Counted from the stretch's first letter, positions 1 through 8,451 are shown. The stretch: DNA of 64,000 nucleotides from Agromyces salentinus (GCF_009749395.1 NZ_WBIR01000020.1:29645-93644), one strand, 5' to 3'. Notes: generated from the letters alone by a model not told the origin. Made by a program: numbers and translations.

Positions 1-1101
1 CACCTCGGCGATCTCGGCACCGGTGAGGCCCTGGTTCAGCATGCGGAGCGTCTGGTCGTGCAAGTACCCGTAGAGGTCCCGCTGCAGGCCCAGGAACTCG
101 GTGATCTCGGCGTTCCCCCAGGTCGGCCAGTGGTGCGACGCGAACACCACCTGTGCCCGGTCGCCGTAGCGGTCGATGGCCTCGGTCAGGTACCGCGACC
201 AGACGTGGGGGTCGCGGACGACCGCACCGCGGAGGGTCAGCAGGTTGTGCAGGGTGTGGGTCGCGTTCTCGGCCATGCAGAGCGCCTCGTAGCGCGGGAA
301 GTAGAAGTGCATCTCGGCGGGTGCCTCCGTACCCGGCGCCATCTGGAACTCGATCTCGACCCCGTCGATCGTGTGCGTCTCACCGGTCGTGGAGATCTCC
401 AGCGTCGGCGCGAGCAGCGTCGCCTCACCGGTCGAGGTCGTCTGACCCAGCCCTGCACCCACGGCGCCGCGCGGGCCGCGAGCCAGTGCGGCCCCGTACA
501 TGTACCCGGCGCGACGCCCCATCGCGGTGCCCGCGTAGACGTTCTCGGCGACCGCGTGCTCGACCAGGCCCTCCGGGGCGATGATCGCGACGGCACCGGC
601 GTCGACCTGCTCCTGGGTGACGATGCCCTGCACGCCGCCGAAGTGGTCGATGTGCGAGTGCGTGTGGATCACGGCCACGATGGGCCGATCGCCGCGGTGC
701 TCGCGGTACAGGCCGAGGGCTGCCGCGGCCGTCTCCTTCGAGATGAGCGGGTCGATCACGATCACCCCCGTGTCGCCCTCGACGAACGACATCACCGACA
801 GGTCCAGCCCGCGGACCTGGTACAACCCCGGCACGACCTCGAACAGGCCGTGCTTGGCCGCGAGCCGGCTCTGCCGCCACAGGCTCGGGTTCACCGAATC
901 TGGCGCCTCGCCCTCGATGAAGTCGTACGTCGAGGCATCCCAGACGACCTCGCCCGCCGCATCGAGGATCTTCGGATCCTCCAGCGTCCCGATGAATCCC
1001 CGATCTGCGGCCGCGAAGTCCGCGTCATCCGCGAACGGGAGCCGGGCGGTGAGCTCCGCCTGAGCGGCGATGATCGCGTCGGTCGGTTCCTGGTTCTGCA
1101 T
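1..1101 (-). CDS. Alkyl sulfatase, metallo-beta-lactamase fold (3' end outside window)
   Basis: Partial gene: the reading frame stays open to the window edge, giving about 367 N-terminal residues. It carries the zinc-binding motif THSHIDHFGG at residues 147-156, preceded by the block VEGDTGVIVIDPLIS (about 107-121). This is the layout of the SdsA1/BDS1 linear alkylsulfatase family, which hydrolyses sulfate esters such as dodecyl sulfate using a binuclear zinc site. The start ATG at 1101 has an AGGGGAAG ribosome-binding site just upstream. No signal peptide is evident, so a cytoplasmic enzyme is likely. The C-terminal dimerisation and SCP-like domains expected of the family lie outside the window. 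It has no evident tie to the catabolic genes further right. Confidence 0.85.
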   Translation of the reverse strand, partial: MQNQEPTDAIIAAQAELTARLPFADDADFAAADRGFIGTLEDPKILDAAGEVVWDASTYDFIEGEAPDSVNPSLWRQSRLAAKHGLFEVVPGLYQVRGLDLSVMSFVEGDTGVIVIDPLISKETAAAALGLYREHRGDRPIVAVIHTHSHIDHFGGVQGIVTQEQVDAGAVAIIAPEGLVEHAVAENVYAGTAMGRRAGYMYGAALARGPRGAVGAGLGQTTSTGEATLLAPTLEISTTGETHTIDGVEIEFQMAPGTEAPAEMHFYFPRYEALCMAENATHTLHNLLTLRGAVVRDPHVWSRYLTEAIDRYGDRAQVVFASHHWPTWGNAEITEFLGLQRDLYGYLHDQTLRMLNQGLTGAEIAEV

Positions 1102-1226
1102 TCGTCACACTTCCCCTCAGGTGGGCGGCTGCCCACCTCAGCAGTCTGTCGAGAAGCACACGAACGGGCAACCGAAGCACGGGCGCGCCCACCGGCCCGC
1201 CGGGTGGTGCGCTCCCGCGGCGGACC

Positions 1227-2156
1227 TCACCGTTGCGAGGTGTCCGCCGCACCGCGCCGCCTGCGCCAGGGCATCCCCCTGGAGTGCTGCCGCGGGCGGA
1301 TGTCGCGGAGCGCCAACCTGATCTCGGAGCTCAGCTCTGCCGCGGTCGGGCGATGCTCCGGCTCGGCCGCCGTCATCCGCTGCAGCAGGGAGCGCCATGG
1401 CTCCGGAACCAGCTCGGGCGGCATGTCGGGCTCCTCGGTCAGGCGAGCCATCGCAGAGGGGATATGCGCACCCGGGAACGCCCGCTCGCGAGTGAAGCAC
1501 TCGAGCAGCACGAGGCCGAGCGAGTAGATGTCGGATGCCGTCGTCAGGGGCTGGTTGCGCACCTGCTCCGGGCTCAGGTACGGGGCGGTTCCCGTGATGG
1601 TCTCGGACTGGAAGCCGGCGTCCGCGGCCTCGACGGCGATGCCGAAGTCGGTGAGCATCGCCCGCTCCCGGGCATGCTGCGTCCCGTAGTTGACGATCAT
1701 GATGTTCGACGGCGTGATGTCGCGGTGGATCACGTGCTGGGCGTGGACGTACTCGAGGGCCTCGGCGACCTCGTAGCCGATCTCGCCGATCTCGCGCACG
1801 GAGATGGGACGCTCCGCCACACGGTCTCGCACGGTCGTGCCGCGCACGAGCTGCATGACGAGGAACGGTCGCGGGTCCTCCGGAGCCGAGGTGTCGACCC
1901 CGGCGTCGATGATCGAGACCACTCCGTGGTGGTTGAGCGCGGCGAGCATGCGGAGCTCGGCGCGGTACATCTCGGTGTGCTCCTCGTTGCCCCCGCTGAA
2001 CACCTTGATCGCCACATCGCGCCCGAGGTACTCGTCACGCCCGCGGAAGACGAACGCCATGCCTCCGCGGCCGATGCGGGCCATCGGGCGATAGCGGTCG
2101 AGCAGGAGCGGAACGGCATGCGCGGATTCGGGCGCGCTCGCATCTGCCGTATCCAT
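1227..2156 (-). CDS. Soluble Ser/Thr protein kinase (Hanks type)
   Basis: A 309-residue protein made almost entirely of a kinase domain. Visible are the glycine loop GRGGMAFVFRG (about 29-39), the ATP-binding lysine in VAIKVF (K51), the catalytic loop HRDITPSN (H144-N151), DFG (170-172) and the activation-segment end GTAPYLSPEQ. There is no transmembrane helix and no PASTA, FHA or WD extension, so it is not PknB-like and probably acts in the cytoplasm. The C-terminal tail is Arg-rich. The threonine two residues after the catalytic Asp is unusual, since most family members have lysine there (HRDLKPxN); the TPSN variant is seen in some bacterial kinases. Its substrate is unknown. It is divergent from the small gene at 2367. 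Confidence 0.9.
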   Translation of the reverse strand: MDTADASAPESAHAVPLLLDRYRPMARIGRGGMAFVFRGRDEYLGRDVAIKVFSGGNEEHTEMYRAELRMLAALNHHGVVSIIDAGVDTSAPEDPRPFLVMQLVRGTTVRDRVAERPISVREIGEIGYEVAEALEYVHAQHVIHRDITPSNIMIVNYGTQHARERAMLTDFGIAVEAADAGFQSETITGTAPYLSPEQVRNQPLTTASDIYSLGLVLLECFTRERAFPGAHIPSAMARLTEEPDMPPELVPEPWRSLLQRMTAAEPEHRPTAAELSSEIRLALRDIRPRQHSRGMPWRRRRGAADTSQR

Positions 2157-2366
2157 GCCACCACACTAAGTTCGGTGCCGATCGCGCGCAGACGGTGGAC
2201 AGGACCCAGACCGACCGCTATGATTTCGCAGCCTCGACTGGCGTGCGCTCCCGCACGAGCCGCGTCTGCTCGGTTGCAGATGTCGCAGGGGAGGGCAACC
2301 CCTGTACCGGGTTCGGACACATGACCGAGGGTGGAGTCCTGTTCCCGGTTCGAGAAGGAGAAGCCG

Positions 2367-2543
2367 ATGACCCATCGTGATGCAACGCCCACCGACTCCG
2401 ACGGTGCGGACGAGATCGTCAACCCCGAGGACCTCCCGACGCAGATCGAGGTCACGGAGCATGACGGCATCACCCGCGTCGACATCGCGGAGGATGCCAC
2501 GATCCGGCCCGGCGATCCGGGCGGGATCGAACGCGGCGATTAG
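2367..2543 (+). CDS. Small acidic hypothetical protein (58 aa)
   Basis: The ATG at 2367 is preceded by a strong AGAAGGAGA ribosome-binding site, and the frame reads 58 residues rich in Asp, Glu and Thr with no membrane segment. An in-frame ATG at 2331 has no such site, so the shorter form was chosen. I do not recognise the family. The composition suggests a soluble, partly disordered protein. It is divergent from the kinase and convergent with the LuxR-type regulator, so it is probably its own transcription unit. Confidence 0.55.
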   Translation: MTHRDATPTDSDGADEIVNPEDLPTQIEVTEHDGITRVDIAEDATIRPGDPGGIERGD

Positions 2544-2578
2544 GTCCGCGGCGATCCGAGGGCGCGGTGCGCGCGCTG

Positions 2579-3406
2579 TCAGCGGGCGAGCGCGGCCAGT
2601 TCCGCTCGGCTCCTGGCGCCCGACTTGCGCAGGAGGTTGGAGACGTGGAACTTCACCGTGTTCTCGCTGATCCCGAGATCCCGTGCGATGGCCTGGTTGC
2701 GCTCGCCCGCGACGACGTACCGGAGTACGTCGCGTTCGCGCGGCGAGAGCGGGACGACTTCCGCCAGCGGCTCCGGTTCGGCCGGTGGATCGAGGGGCAG
2801 TCGAATGTCCAGCGAGGAGCCCCAGCCGGGCGTCGAGGACACGGTCAGGATGCCGTCGAGCGCCGCGACGCGTTCGGCGATCGGACGCAGCGAATCGTCG
2901 TGCGCGGTGAGGTCTCCCCGGCCGTCGTCCCGGATGCCGATGAGCAGGTTCAGCCCGTCGCAGTCCCACTGGATGCGCACGCGACGGGTCTCGCCCCGGT
3001 CGACGAAGGCGAGTACGGCGCTGCGCACGATGGCACGCGCGGCATGGGCCACTTCTCCGGGTAGGGCACGGCCAGTGGCCGGAGGCTCGACGAACTGCAC
3101 CTCGAGGTCGCCGTACCTGACGAGCGGATGCAAGTCTGTGCGAAGCCGAGCGAACGCCCCGACGACCGGCTCGAGCAGGCTGCTCCGCTGCTCGTCGGTC
3201 GTCATGCGGAGCCCCACGAGGGCGGTCGTCGCGAGCTCGGTGGCCATCGCACGGGCTCGTCGATCGTCGAGCCGGGTGGACCGCAGGAGGGCGAGGATCG
3301 ACTCCAGCGTGACGGCATGCCGATCGGATTGTTCGGCGACCATCCCGGCGTGCTCGGCCGCGAGGCGTCTCGATGCAGGTGAGGGGAGGTCGGCGGCAAC
3401 GTCCAT
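2579..3406 (-). CDS. LuxR-type regulator with histidine-kinase-like ATPase domain
   Basis: A 275-residue protein joining a GHKL ATPase-like module to a DNA-binding domain. Residues about 115-205 contain GIRDDGRGD (157-165, the G1-box equivalent) and GWGSSLDIRLPL (194-205, the G2-like end). Residues 219-272 form a LuxR helix-turn-helix (SPRERDVLRYVVAGERNQAIARDLG followed by the TVKFHVSNLLRKS recognition region). There is no phospho-accepting His box, no receiver domain and no membrane segment. It may bind nucleotide without acting as a kinase. This single-polypeptide arrangement occurs in Actinobacteria. A dyad of ACCTACCCG and CGGGTAGGT lies just upstream of its start and ahead of hxlB, making autoregulation or control of hxlBA plausible. 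Confidence 0.82.
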   Translation of the reverse strand: MDVAADLPSPASRRLAAEHAGMVAEQSDRHAVTLESILALLRSTRLDDRRARAMATELATTALVGLRMTTDEQRSSLLEPVVGAFARLRTDLHPLVRYGDLEVQFVEPPATGRALPGEVAHAARAIVRSAVLAFVDRGETRRVRIQWDCDGLNLLIGIRDDGRGDLTAHDDSLRPIAERVAALDGILTVSSTPGWGSSLDIRLPLDPPAEPEPLAEVVPLSPRERDVLRYVVAGERNQAIARDLGISENTVKFHVSNLLRKSGARSRAELAALAR

Positions 3407-3413
3407 CGATCCA

Positions 3414-3451
3414 ACCTACCCGCCCCCAGAGGCCTCTTCTTTCGGGTAGGT
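3414..3451. promoter_or_regulatory. Inverted repeat between LuxR-type gene and hxlB
   Basis: Perfect 9-bp arms, ACCTACCCG at 3414-3422 and CGGGTAGGT at 3443-3451, are separated by 20 bases in the 100-bp divergent intergenic region. The arm spacing (29 bp start to start, nearly three helical turns) suits a dimeric regulator better than a hairpin terminator, since both flanking genes start here. Which protein binds is inferred only from position. Confidence 0.5.
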
Positions 3452-3506
3452 CGAACCGTGCGGACGGATGGGGATGCCGCACCGACCATCGCGCGAGCAT
3501 GAGGGC

Positions 3507-4097
3507 ATGGACCTCATCGAAACCGACCTCGACGCCGACGTCGACTCCTCGCTCCGACGAGTCCGCCGCGAGACTCACGCGGTGCTCGAGACGGTCGCCG
3601 TCAACGAGTCGATCGCGCTTTCGGCGTTCGTCGACCTCGTCGCCTCGTCACCTCGCATCTTCGTGGCGGGCGCCGGCCGTTCCGGCCTCGCACTGCGCAT
3701 GACGGCCATGCGCCTGATGCACCTCAGGCTTCGCGTGCACGTGGTCGGCGAGGTCACCGCGCCGGCCATCGAGGCGGACGACCTCCTGCTCACGGCCAGC
3801 GGCTCGGGCCGCACCGAGGCGGTCGTCCGAGCGGCGCACGTCGCGAACTCCGTCGGCGCACGCGTCGCGGCGATCACGACCGCTCCGGACTCGCCACTGG
3901 GCGAGCTGTCGAGCGCGCTCATCATCGTGCCTGCCGCGGGCAAGCTCGATCGGTCGCGCGTGGCATCCGACCAGTACGCCGGGAGCCTGTTCGAGCAGGC
4001 GGTCGTCCTCCTCGGGGATGCCGTCTTCGACGCGCTCTGGCGTCGATCCGGCGCGACGGCCGACGAACTCTGGCCGAGGCACGCGAACCTCGAGTGA
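3507..4097 (+). CDS. hxlB: 6-phospho-3-hexuloisomerase (HxlB)
   Basis: A 196-residue SIS-domain protein, close to the usual length of about 185. It isomerises 3-hexulose 6-phosphate to fructose 6-phosphate, the second step of ribulose monophosphate formaldehyde fixation. The SIS core is visible: IFVAGAGRSGLALRMTAMR (about 51-69), the phosphosugar-binding serines in LLTASGSGRT, and AAITTAPDSPLGELSS. The ATG at 3507 is preferred to the one at 3468, because the upstream segment does not resemble the family. Its partner hxlA follows 62 bp downstream, which supports the assignment. Confidence 0.9.
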   Translation: MDLIETDLDADVDSSLRRVRRETHAVLETVAVNESIALSAFVDLVASSPRIFVAGAGRSGLALRMTAMRLMHLRLRVHVVGEVTAPAIEADDLLLTASGSGRTEAVVRAAHVANSVGARVAAITTAPDSPLGELSSALIIVPAAGKLDRSRVASDQYAGSLFEQAVVLLGDAVFDALWRRSGATADELWPRHANLE

Positions 4098-4159
4098 TCC
4101 GCGGCCCGACGAGGCCTCCCTCCACCAGCACCATCCAACCCCGAACACAAGGAATATCG

Positions 4160-4783
4160 ATGAAACTTCAATTCGCGATGGACACCCTGACCACCCAGGC
4201 GGCGCTCGAGCTCGCCGCTGCGGCGGCTCCCCACGTCGACATCCTCGAGCTCGGCACGCCGCTGATCAAGAGTGCCGGACTCTCGGCCGTCACCGCGGTC
4301 AAGTCGGCGCACCCCGACAAGATCGTGTTCGCCGACCTCAAGACGATGGACGCGGGGGAACTGGAGGCCGAGATCGCCTTCGCCGCCGGTGCCGACCTGG
4401 TGAGCGTGCTCGGCTCCGCGGGCGACAGCACCATCCTCGGTGCCGTGAAGGCCGCCAAGAAGCATGGGAAGGGCATCGTCGTGGATCTCATCGGCGTCGC
4501 CGACAAGCCCGCGCGCGCCAAGGAGGTGGTGGCCCTCGGCGTCGAGTTCGTCGAGATGCACGCGGGGCTCGACGAGCAGGCTGAGGAGGGCTTCACGTTC
4601 TCGACGCTGCTCCGCGACGGCGAGGCATCGGGCGTGCCGTTCTCCGTCGCCGGTGGCATCACTGCCTCGACCATCGCCGCCGTGCAGCAGTCCGGCGCGC
4701 GTGTCGCCGTCGCCGGTGGCGCGATCTACGGGGCTCCCGACGTGGGCGTTGCAGCTGCGACGCTTCGCGCCGCCATCGTCTGA
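4160..4783 (+). CDS. hxlA: 3-hexulose-6-phosphate synthase (HxlA)
   Basis: A 207-residue TIM-barrel aldolase condensing formaldehyde with ribulose 5-phosphate. It belongs to the orotidine-5'-phosphate decarboxylase superfamily, and the signature D-x-K-x-x-D is intact in FADLKTMDAGE (D59, K61, D64). The metal and phosphate regions DILELGTP (27-34) and VAGGITAST are also seen. The start at 4160 is supported by AAGGA eight bases upstream. It sits directly behind hxlB, giving a minimal formaldehyde assimilation and detoxification module. The likely formaldehyde source in this window is the P450 O-demethylase at 17.2 kb. Confidence 0.93.
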   Translation: MKLQFAMDTLTTQAALELAAAAAPHVDILELGTPLIKSAGLSAVTAVKSAHPDKIVFADLKTMDAGELEAEIAFAAGADLVSVLGSAGDSTILGAVKAAKKHGKGIVVDLIGVADKPARAKEVVALGVEFVEMHAGLDEQAEEGFTFSTLLRDGEASGVPFSVAGGITASTIAAVQQSGARVAVAGGAIYGAPDVGVAAATLRAAIV

Positions 4784-4855
4784 ACCGGCGATGGTGACCC
4801 GGGCGGCCGCAGGGCGGCCGTCCGGATGCGCCGGCGGCCGAGGGATGCGACCTCG

Positions 4856-5845
4856 TCAACCGCCGGTGCGCAGCGCCGCGGCGACCGCGGCGACCTGCTC
4901 GCGCAGCCATCGGTGTCCCGCATCCTCCGCGTGCGATGCGCTCCACCAGAACGCATGCCGGATCTGCGGGAACTCCAGCGGCGATTCGACGACGACCACG
5001 TCGGCTCTGCGGGCGAAGCGGCTCGCGAGCGACCCCGGTACGAAGGCCACGCGATCGGTGCCGGCCACCATGTCGGGCAGGGTCAGGAAACTGCGCGTGA
5101 CGACCTCGGTGCGTGGCGACAGCCCGAGGGTGAGCAACTGTCGCGTGGCGCTCGTCACCGCGGTTCGCCCGCTGTAGGTCACCGCCCACGGTCGGGCGCC
5201 CAGCGAGTCGATCGTCAGCACGGGGGACTCCGGCGCCGCTCCGTCCTCGGGAGCCGCGACGATGCAGGTCCACGTGTCGGTGAACAGGTCGAGGTGCTCG
5301 GCGTGCTCGAAGTAGCCGTGGGGCAGGACGAGCCCGTCGATGTCGCGGAGCGAGTCCGGCGCAGTGTCCACGACCTGGTCCTGCACGTGCTCGAACCGGA
5401 GTTGCGTGTGCGGGGCGGCCGCGGCGACCGCGCGCGCGAGCGGTGCACCGAAGACCGCGGCGATGTAGTCGGAGCAGACGAGGCGGAACTCGCGGTGGCT
5501 CTCGGACGGCCGGAACTCGCCCTGCGCGCCGAACAGCCGGCTGAGCGCGCTCGTCGCGCTGTGCACCTCGTCGAGGAGTTCGCCACCGAGCGGGCTCAGC
5601 ACGTACGCGTTGCCGGATCGGACGAGCAGCTCGTCGTCGAAGTGGCGCCTGAGACGTGCCAGCGCCGCCGAGAGGGCCGGCTGGCTCATGAACATGCGAT
5701 CCGCCGCGCGGCTGACGCTGCGCTCCTCGAGCAGCGCCTGCAGCGGCACGAGCAGGTTGAGGTCGACGGAGCCGAGCTGCATCGGGCCGCGATGCCGCTC
5801 GGGAGGCGCGGCCGCGCCCGGTCGGTCCGTCGCATCCGTCGCCAT
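4856..5845 (-). CDS. LysR-type regulator, NodD/FdeR-like
   Basis: A 329-residue LysR protein. The N-terminal winged helix (about 25-85) reads SVDLNLLVPLQALLEERSVS and SQPALSAALARLRRHFDDELL, followed by a LysR substrate-binding domain. The wording of the HTH region is close to NodD-type regulators, which respond to flavonoids. A paralogue lies at 28738-29700. Start at 5845: GAAGGGA lies a few bases upstream, and about 21 residues precede the usual LysR start region. It is convergent with hxlA and lies just downstream of the LacI gene in the same direction, with 25 bp between them. It probably activates the glycoside operon or the aromatic genes through ATC-N9-GAT sites (inference). Confidence 0.88.
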   Translation of the reverse strand: MATDATDRPGAAAPPERHRGPMQLGSVDLNLLVPLQALLEERSVSRAADRMFMSQPALSAALARLRRHFDDELLVRSGNAYVLSPLGGELLDEVHSATSALSRLFGAQGEFRPSESHREFRLVCSDYIAAVFGAPLARAVAAAAPHTQLRFEHVQDQVVDTAPDSLRDIDGLVLPHGYFEHAEHLDLFTDTWTCIVAAPEDGAAPESPVLTIDSLGARPWAVTYSGRTAVTSATRQLLTLGLSPRTEVVTRSFLTLPDMVAGTDRVAFVPGSLASRFARRADVVVVESPLEFPQIRHAFWWSASHAEDAGHRWLREQVAAVAAALRTGG

Positions 5846-5870
5846 CGACGCGTCCCTTCGTTCCGGCGGG

Positions 5871-6938
5871 CTAACGCCCTGTGCTCCGTCGTACCACGAG
5901 CGAGGGTTCGAGTCGAACGGCTCGATGCTCGTGCTCGCCCGAGTCGAGGTCCTCGAGCAGCAGGCCCACGCCCGCGTAGCCGAGTTCGGCGCCCGGCTGG
6001 CTGATGGTCGAGATCGGGATCGGCGCGTCCCATGCGGCCTGGTTGTTGTCGTAGCCGATGACCCCGACGCGGTCGGGAACGCCGATGCCCGTCGACTCGG
6101 TGAAGGCCTGCACGATGCCGGCGGCGAGCAGGTCGGATGCCGCGACCACGCCGTCGATCTCGCCCGCGGCGACGCGGACGGCGAGCGCCCGGCCCACCTG
6201 CCACCCGTCGGCGCGGTTGATGCCTTCGGGCGAGAGCTCGTCGACCGGCCGGATGCCGGCCGCCGCCAGCGCTCGCCGGAACCCCTCGCGGCGGTCGGCC
6301 ACGGGCTGGAGGGCGCTCGGGCCGCCGACGAACACGAGCCGGGAGCGGCCCGTGTCGAGCAGGTGCCGGGTCGCCAGCCGCCCGCCGGCCTCGTTGTCGA
6401 AGTACGCGCTGCAGAAGGCCGCGGCATCCGCGTGGAAGTTGAGGAGGGTGAGCACGGTGCCGCGGGTGCGGCGTGCCGAGAGCGCTCGGTAGTGCGACTC
6501 GTCGTTCAGGGTGAGCAGCGTGCCGAGCACGCGGGACTCCGTGAAGAGGTCGACATAGCGGTCCTCACGATCGAGTCGCCCGTCGGCGTTCGCCACGAGC
6601 AGGGAGAGGCCGTGCTCCTCGGCGGCGCGTTCGGCCCCGCGGGCGATGTCGACGAACAGCGAGTTGCCGAGGTCGGAGAGCACGAGCCCGATCGACCGGG
6701 AGCGGCCGGCGGCAAGCGAGCGAGCTGCGCCGTTCGGCACGTACCCGAGCATCGCGATGGCCCGTTCCACGCGCTCGATGGTGTCGCTCGCGACGCGCTC
6801 GCGGTGGTTCAGGACATTGGACACGGTGGACTGCGAGACCCCGGCCAGGGAGGCGACATCCGCGATGCCGGCGGCCGCGCCGTTCGTCGCAGCGGCTGTG
6901 CGCTGGCCGCCGTGGCCCGTCGTCGAGGCGATCGTCAT
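5871..6938 (-). CDS. LacI-family repressor of the glycoside operon
   Basis: A 355-residue LacI/GalR regulator. The HTH region (about 24-70) includes IADVASLAGVSQSTVSNVLN and the hinge GYVPNGAARSLAAGRS, followed by a periplasmic-binding-like sugar sensor with DGVVAASDLLAAGIVQAF and VIGYDN. It is divergent from the solute-binding-protein gene of an ABC sugar importer. The shared intergenic region has two LacI-type dyads at 6959 and 7083, the classic arrangement for local repression and autoregulation. The start at 6938 leaves a normal 23-residue lead before the HTH. Longer in-frame starts exist but would run through the operator region. Confidence 0.9.
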   Translation of the reverse strand: MTIASTTGHGGQRTAAATNGAAAGIADVASLAGVSQSTVSNVLNHRERVASDTIERVERAIAMLGYVPNGAARSLAAGRSRSIGLVLSDLGNSLFVDIARGAERAAEEHGLSLLVANADGRLDREDRYVDLFTESRVLGTLLTLNDESHYRALSARRTRGTVLTLLNFHADAAAFCSAYFDNEAGGRLATRHLLDTGRSRLVFVGGPSALQPVADRREGFRRALAAAGIRPVDELSPEGINRADGWQVGRALAVRVAAGEIDGVVAASDLLAAGIVQAFTESTGIGVPDRVGVIGYDNNQAAWDAPIPISTISQPGAELGYAGVGLLLEDLDSGEHEHRAVRLEPSLVVRRSTGR

Positions 6939-6958
6939 GAGCACAGCGTACGCGACAG

Positions 6959-6972
6959 TTGCAGCGTTCCAA
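6959..6972. promoter_or_regulatory. LacI-type operator 1 (autoregulatory side)
   Basis: TTGCAGCGTTCCAA is an imperfect dyad centred on a CG step, as expected for LacI-family operators. It lies 20 bp upstream of the lacI-like start codon. It shares the half-site TTGCAGCG with the site at 7083. Confidence 0.6.
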
Positions 6973-6991
6973 ACCGCGGGCTTCCGCGGGT

Positions 6992-7006
6992 ATCCACCCC
7001 CGTGAT
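6992..7006. promoter_or_regulatory. ATC-N9-GAT nod-box-like site ahead of glycoside operon
   Basis: ATCCACCCCCGTGAT fits the ATC-N9-GAT element known from NodD boxes, extended to TATC...GATA. It overlaps the palindrome at 7002-7018. The same element occurs twice at 21.7 kb and once at 28.65 kb. The LysR proteins of this window are the candidate binders (inference). Confidence 0.5.
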
Positions 7007-7018
7007 AGGCGCTATCAC
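7002..7018. promoter_or_regulatory. 17-bp palindrome GTGATAG-N3-CTATCAC
   Basis: GTGATAGGCGCTATCAC has perfect 7-bp arms around GCG, lying between the lacI-like gene and the binding-protein gene. It is distinct from the two LacI-type dyads and overlaps the ATC-N9-GAT site. It could be part of an extended LysR target or a third regulator's operator. Confidence 0.5.
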
Positions 7019-7082
7019 GATGGCAGGGGCGGAAAATCCGCTCCGAACAGGGCGGAGAACGAATCGCCCGCCTAGCATCCTC

Positions 7083-7096
7083 TTGCAGCGCTACAA
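7083..7096. promoter_or_regulatory. LacI-type operator 2 (operon side)
   Basis: TTGCAGCGCTACAA is a near-perfect dyad with central AGCGCT. It lies 33 bp upstream of the GTG start of the binding-protein gene and just downstream of a TAGCAT hexamer (about 7073) that could serve as a -10 box. This position would block transcription start. Confidence 0.7.
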
Positions 7097-7128
7097 CTCG
7101 AGAGCGCGGCCGCATTCAAGGAGGAACT

Positions 7129-8436
7129 GTGACCACAGCACGTACCCGGGCACGACGATTCGTCCCGCTCATCGCAGGACTGGGCGCCACTGCGCTCCTG
7201 CTCTCCGCCTGTTCGGGCGACAGCGGCGGCGGCGACGCGACGGCGCCGACCGACTTCACCTACCTGTCGTTCGCGGAGAACACGAGCATCCAGGACACGC
7301 TGACCTCGCTCAGCACGGGCAGCTGCTCGGCCGAGGAGGAGGCGCTCCCGCTCGACATCACCACGCAGCCCCAGGCCAGCTACGACCAGCAGCTGCAGTT
7401 GCTGGCCGGCCAGGACGCCCTGCCGGTGCTCTTCGCGAGCGGCAACTCGCCGCAGGTCGCGAAGGACCTCAACGACGGCGGCAAGCTCGTCGACGTGGAG
7501 GCCGCGCTCGAGGAGCTCGGCCAGACCGACGCGATCATCCCCGCCGCACGCTCGACCGTCGAGGCGCTCTACGGCGGCGACGTCTTCGTGCTGCCGACCG
7601 AGTTCAACGTCGAGGGCATCTGGTACAACAAGGCCCTGTTCGCCGAGAACGGCATCGAGGAGCCCACCACGTGGGATGAGCTGACCGCGGCGGCGGCGAC
7701 GCTGAGCGCCGCCGGCGTCACCCCGTTCTCGGCCGACGGCCAGGACGGCTGGCCGCTCACCCGCCTCGTCGGCAACTACCTCTTCCGCACGATCGGCCCG
7801 GACGCGCTGCAGAAGGTCATCGACGGCGACGCCTCGCTCACGGATCCCGAGTACGTCGAGGCCGCCGCGGCCGTCGCCGAGCTCGGCGAGGCCGGCTACT
7901 TCGGCCCGTCGGTCGGCTCGATCGACTACATGACCGCCGTGAACCAGTTCCTGACGGGGGAGGCGGGCATGTTCTACATGGGCAGCTGGATCCTCGCGAA
8001 CTTCAACGACCCCGAGCAGAACAAGATCGGCGCGGAGAACATCGGCTTCATGCCGTTCCCCGAGGTCGAGGGCGGCGAAGGCAGCCGCGACCAGCTCGCC
8101 GCCAACGTCGGCGTGCCGCTCGCGCTGTCGGAGGCCAGCTACGGCGAGGACGTCTCGGCGTGGCTCGACTGCTTCGCGGAGAACTTCGGCTCCACCTCGC
8201 TCGGTGAGCAGGGCGTCATCACCGGCTTCGCCGTGAACGAGCCCGTCGAGGACCTGCCGCCGCTCACGCAGGCCGTGCAGGAGCGCATCGACCAGACGAC
8301 GCAGAGCGTGCTCTGGTTCGAGGCGCTGTTCAACGCGAAGGCCGCCGCAACGAGCCAGACGAACGCGTCGCAGCTCGTGACCGGTGCGATCTCGCCCGAG
8401 GAGTTCATGGAGATGGTCCAGGCGGACCTGAACTAG
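7129..8436 (+). CDS. ABC sugar importer, lipoprotein substrate-binding protein
   Basis: A 435-residue extracellular solute-binding protein of the carbohydrate (CUT1) type. The GTG start follows an AAGGAGGAACT ribosome-binding site. The N-terminus has an Arg-rich n-region, a hydrophobic stretch and the lipobox LSAC, so the mature protein is anchored by a lipidated Cys outside the membrane. The body shows the family pattern FNVEGIWYNKALFAENGIE (about 157-175), followed by PTTWDEL. Two permease genes follow, but no ATPase gene is present here. Such importers commonly use a shared MsiK-type ATPase encoded elsewhere. The downstream rhamnosidase and beta-glycosidase suggest a plant-glycoside oligosaccharide as substrate. 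Confidence 0.92.
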   Translation: MTTARTRARRFVPLIAGLGATALLLSACSGDSGGGDATAPTDFTYLSFAENTSIQDTLTSLSTGSCSAEEEALPLDITTQPQASYDQQLQLLAGQDALPVLFASGNSPQVAKDLNDGGKLVDVEAALEELGQTDAIIPAARSTVEALYGGDVFVLPTEFNVEGIWYNKALFAENGIEEPTTWDELTAAAATLSAAGVTPFSADGQDGWPLTRLVGNYLFRTIGPDALQKVIDGDASLTDPEYVEAAAAVAELGEAGYFGPSVGSIDYMTAVNQFLTGEAGMFYMGSWILANFNDPEQNKIGAENIGFMPFPEVEGGEGSRDQLAANVGVPLALSEASYGEDVSAWLDCFAENFGSTSLGEQGVITGFAVNEPVEDLPPLTQAVQERIDQTTQSVLWFEALFNAKAAATSQTNASQLVTGAISPEEFMEMVQADLN

Positions 8437-8451
8437 CTCCTCACCCGAACA

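Noticed and set aside
2166..3578. 470-codon minus-strand frame overlapping the LuxR-type gene
   Set aside because: Different frame from the 275-residue protein that shows real ATPase and HTH motifs; no domain in the longer frame.
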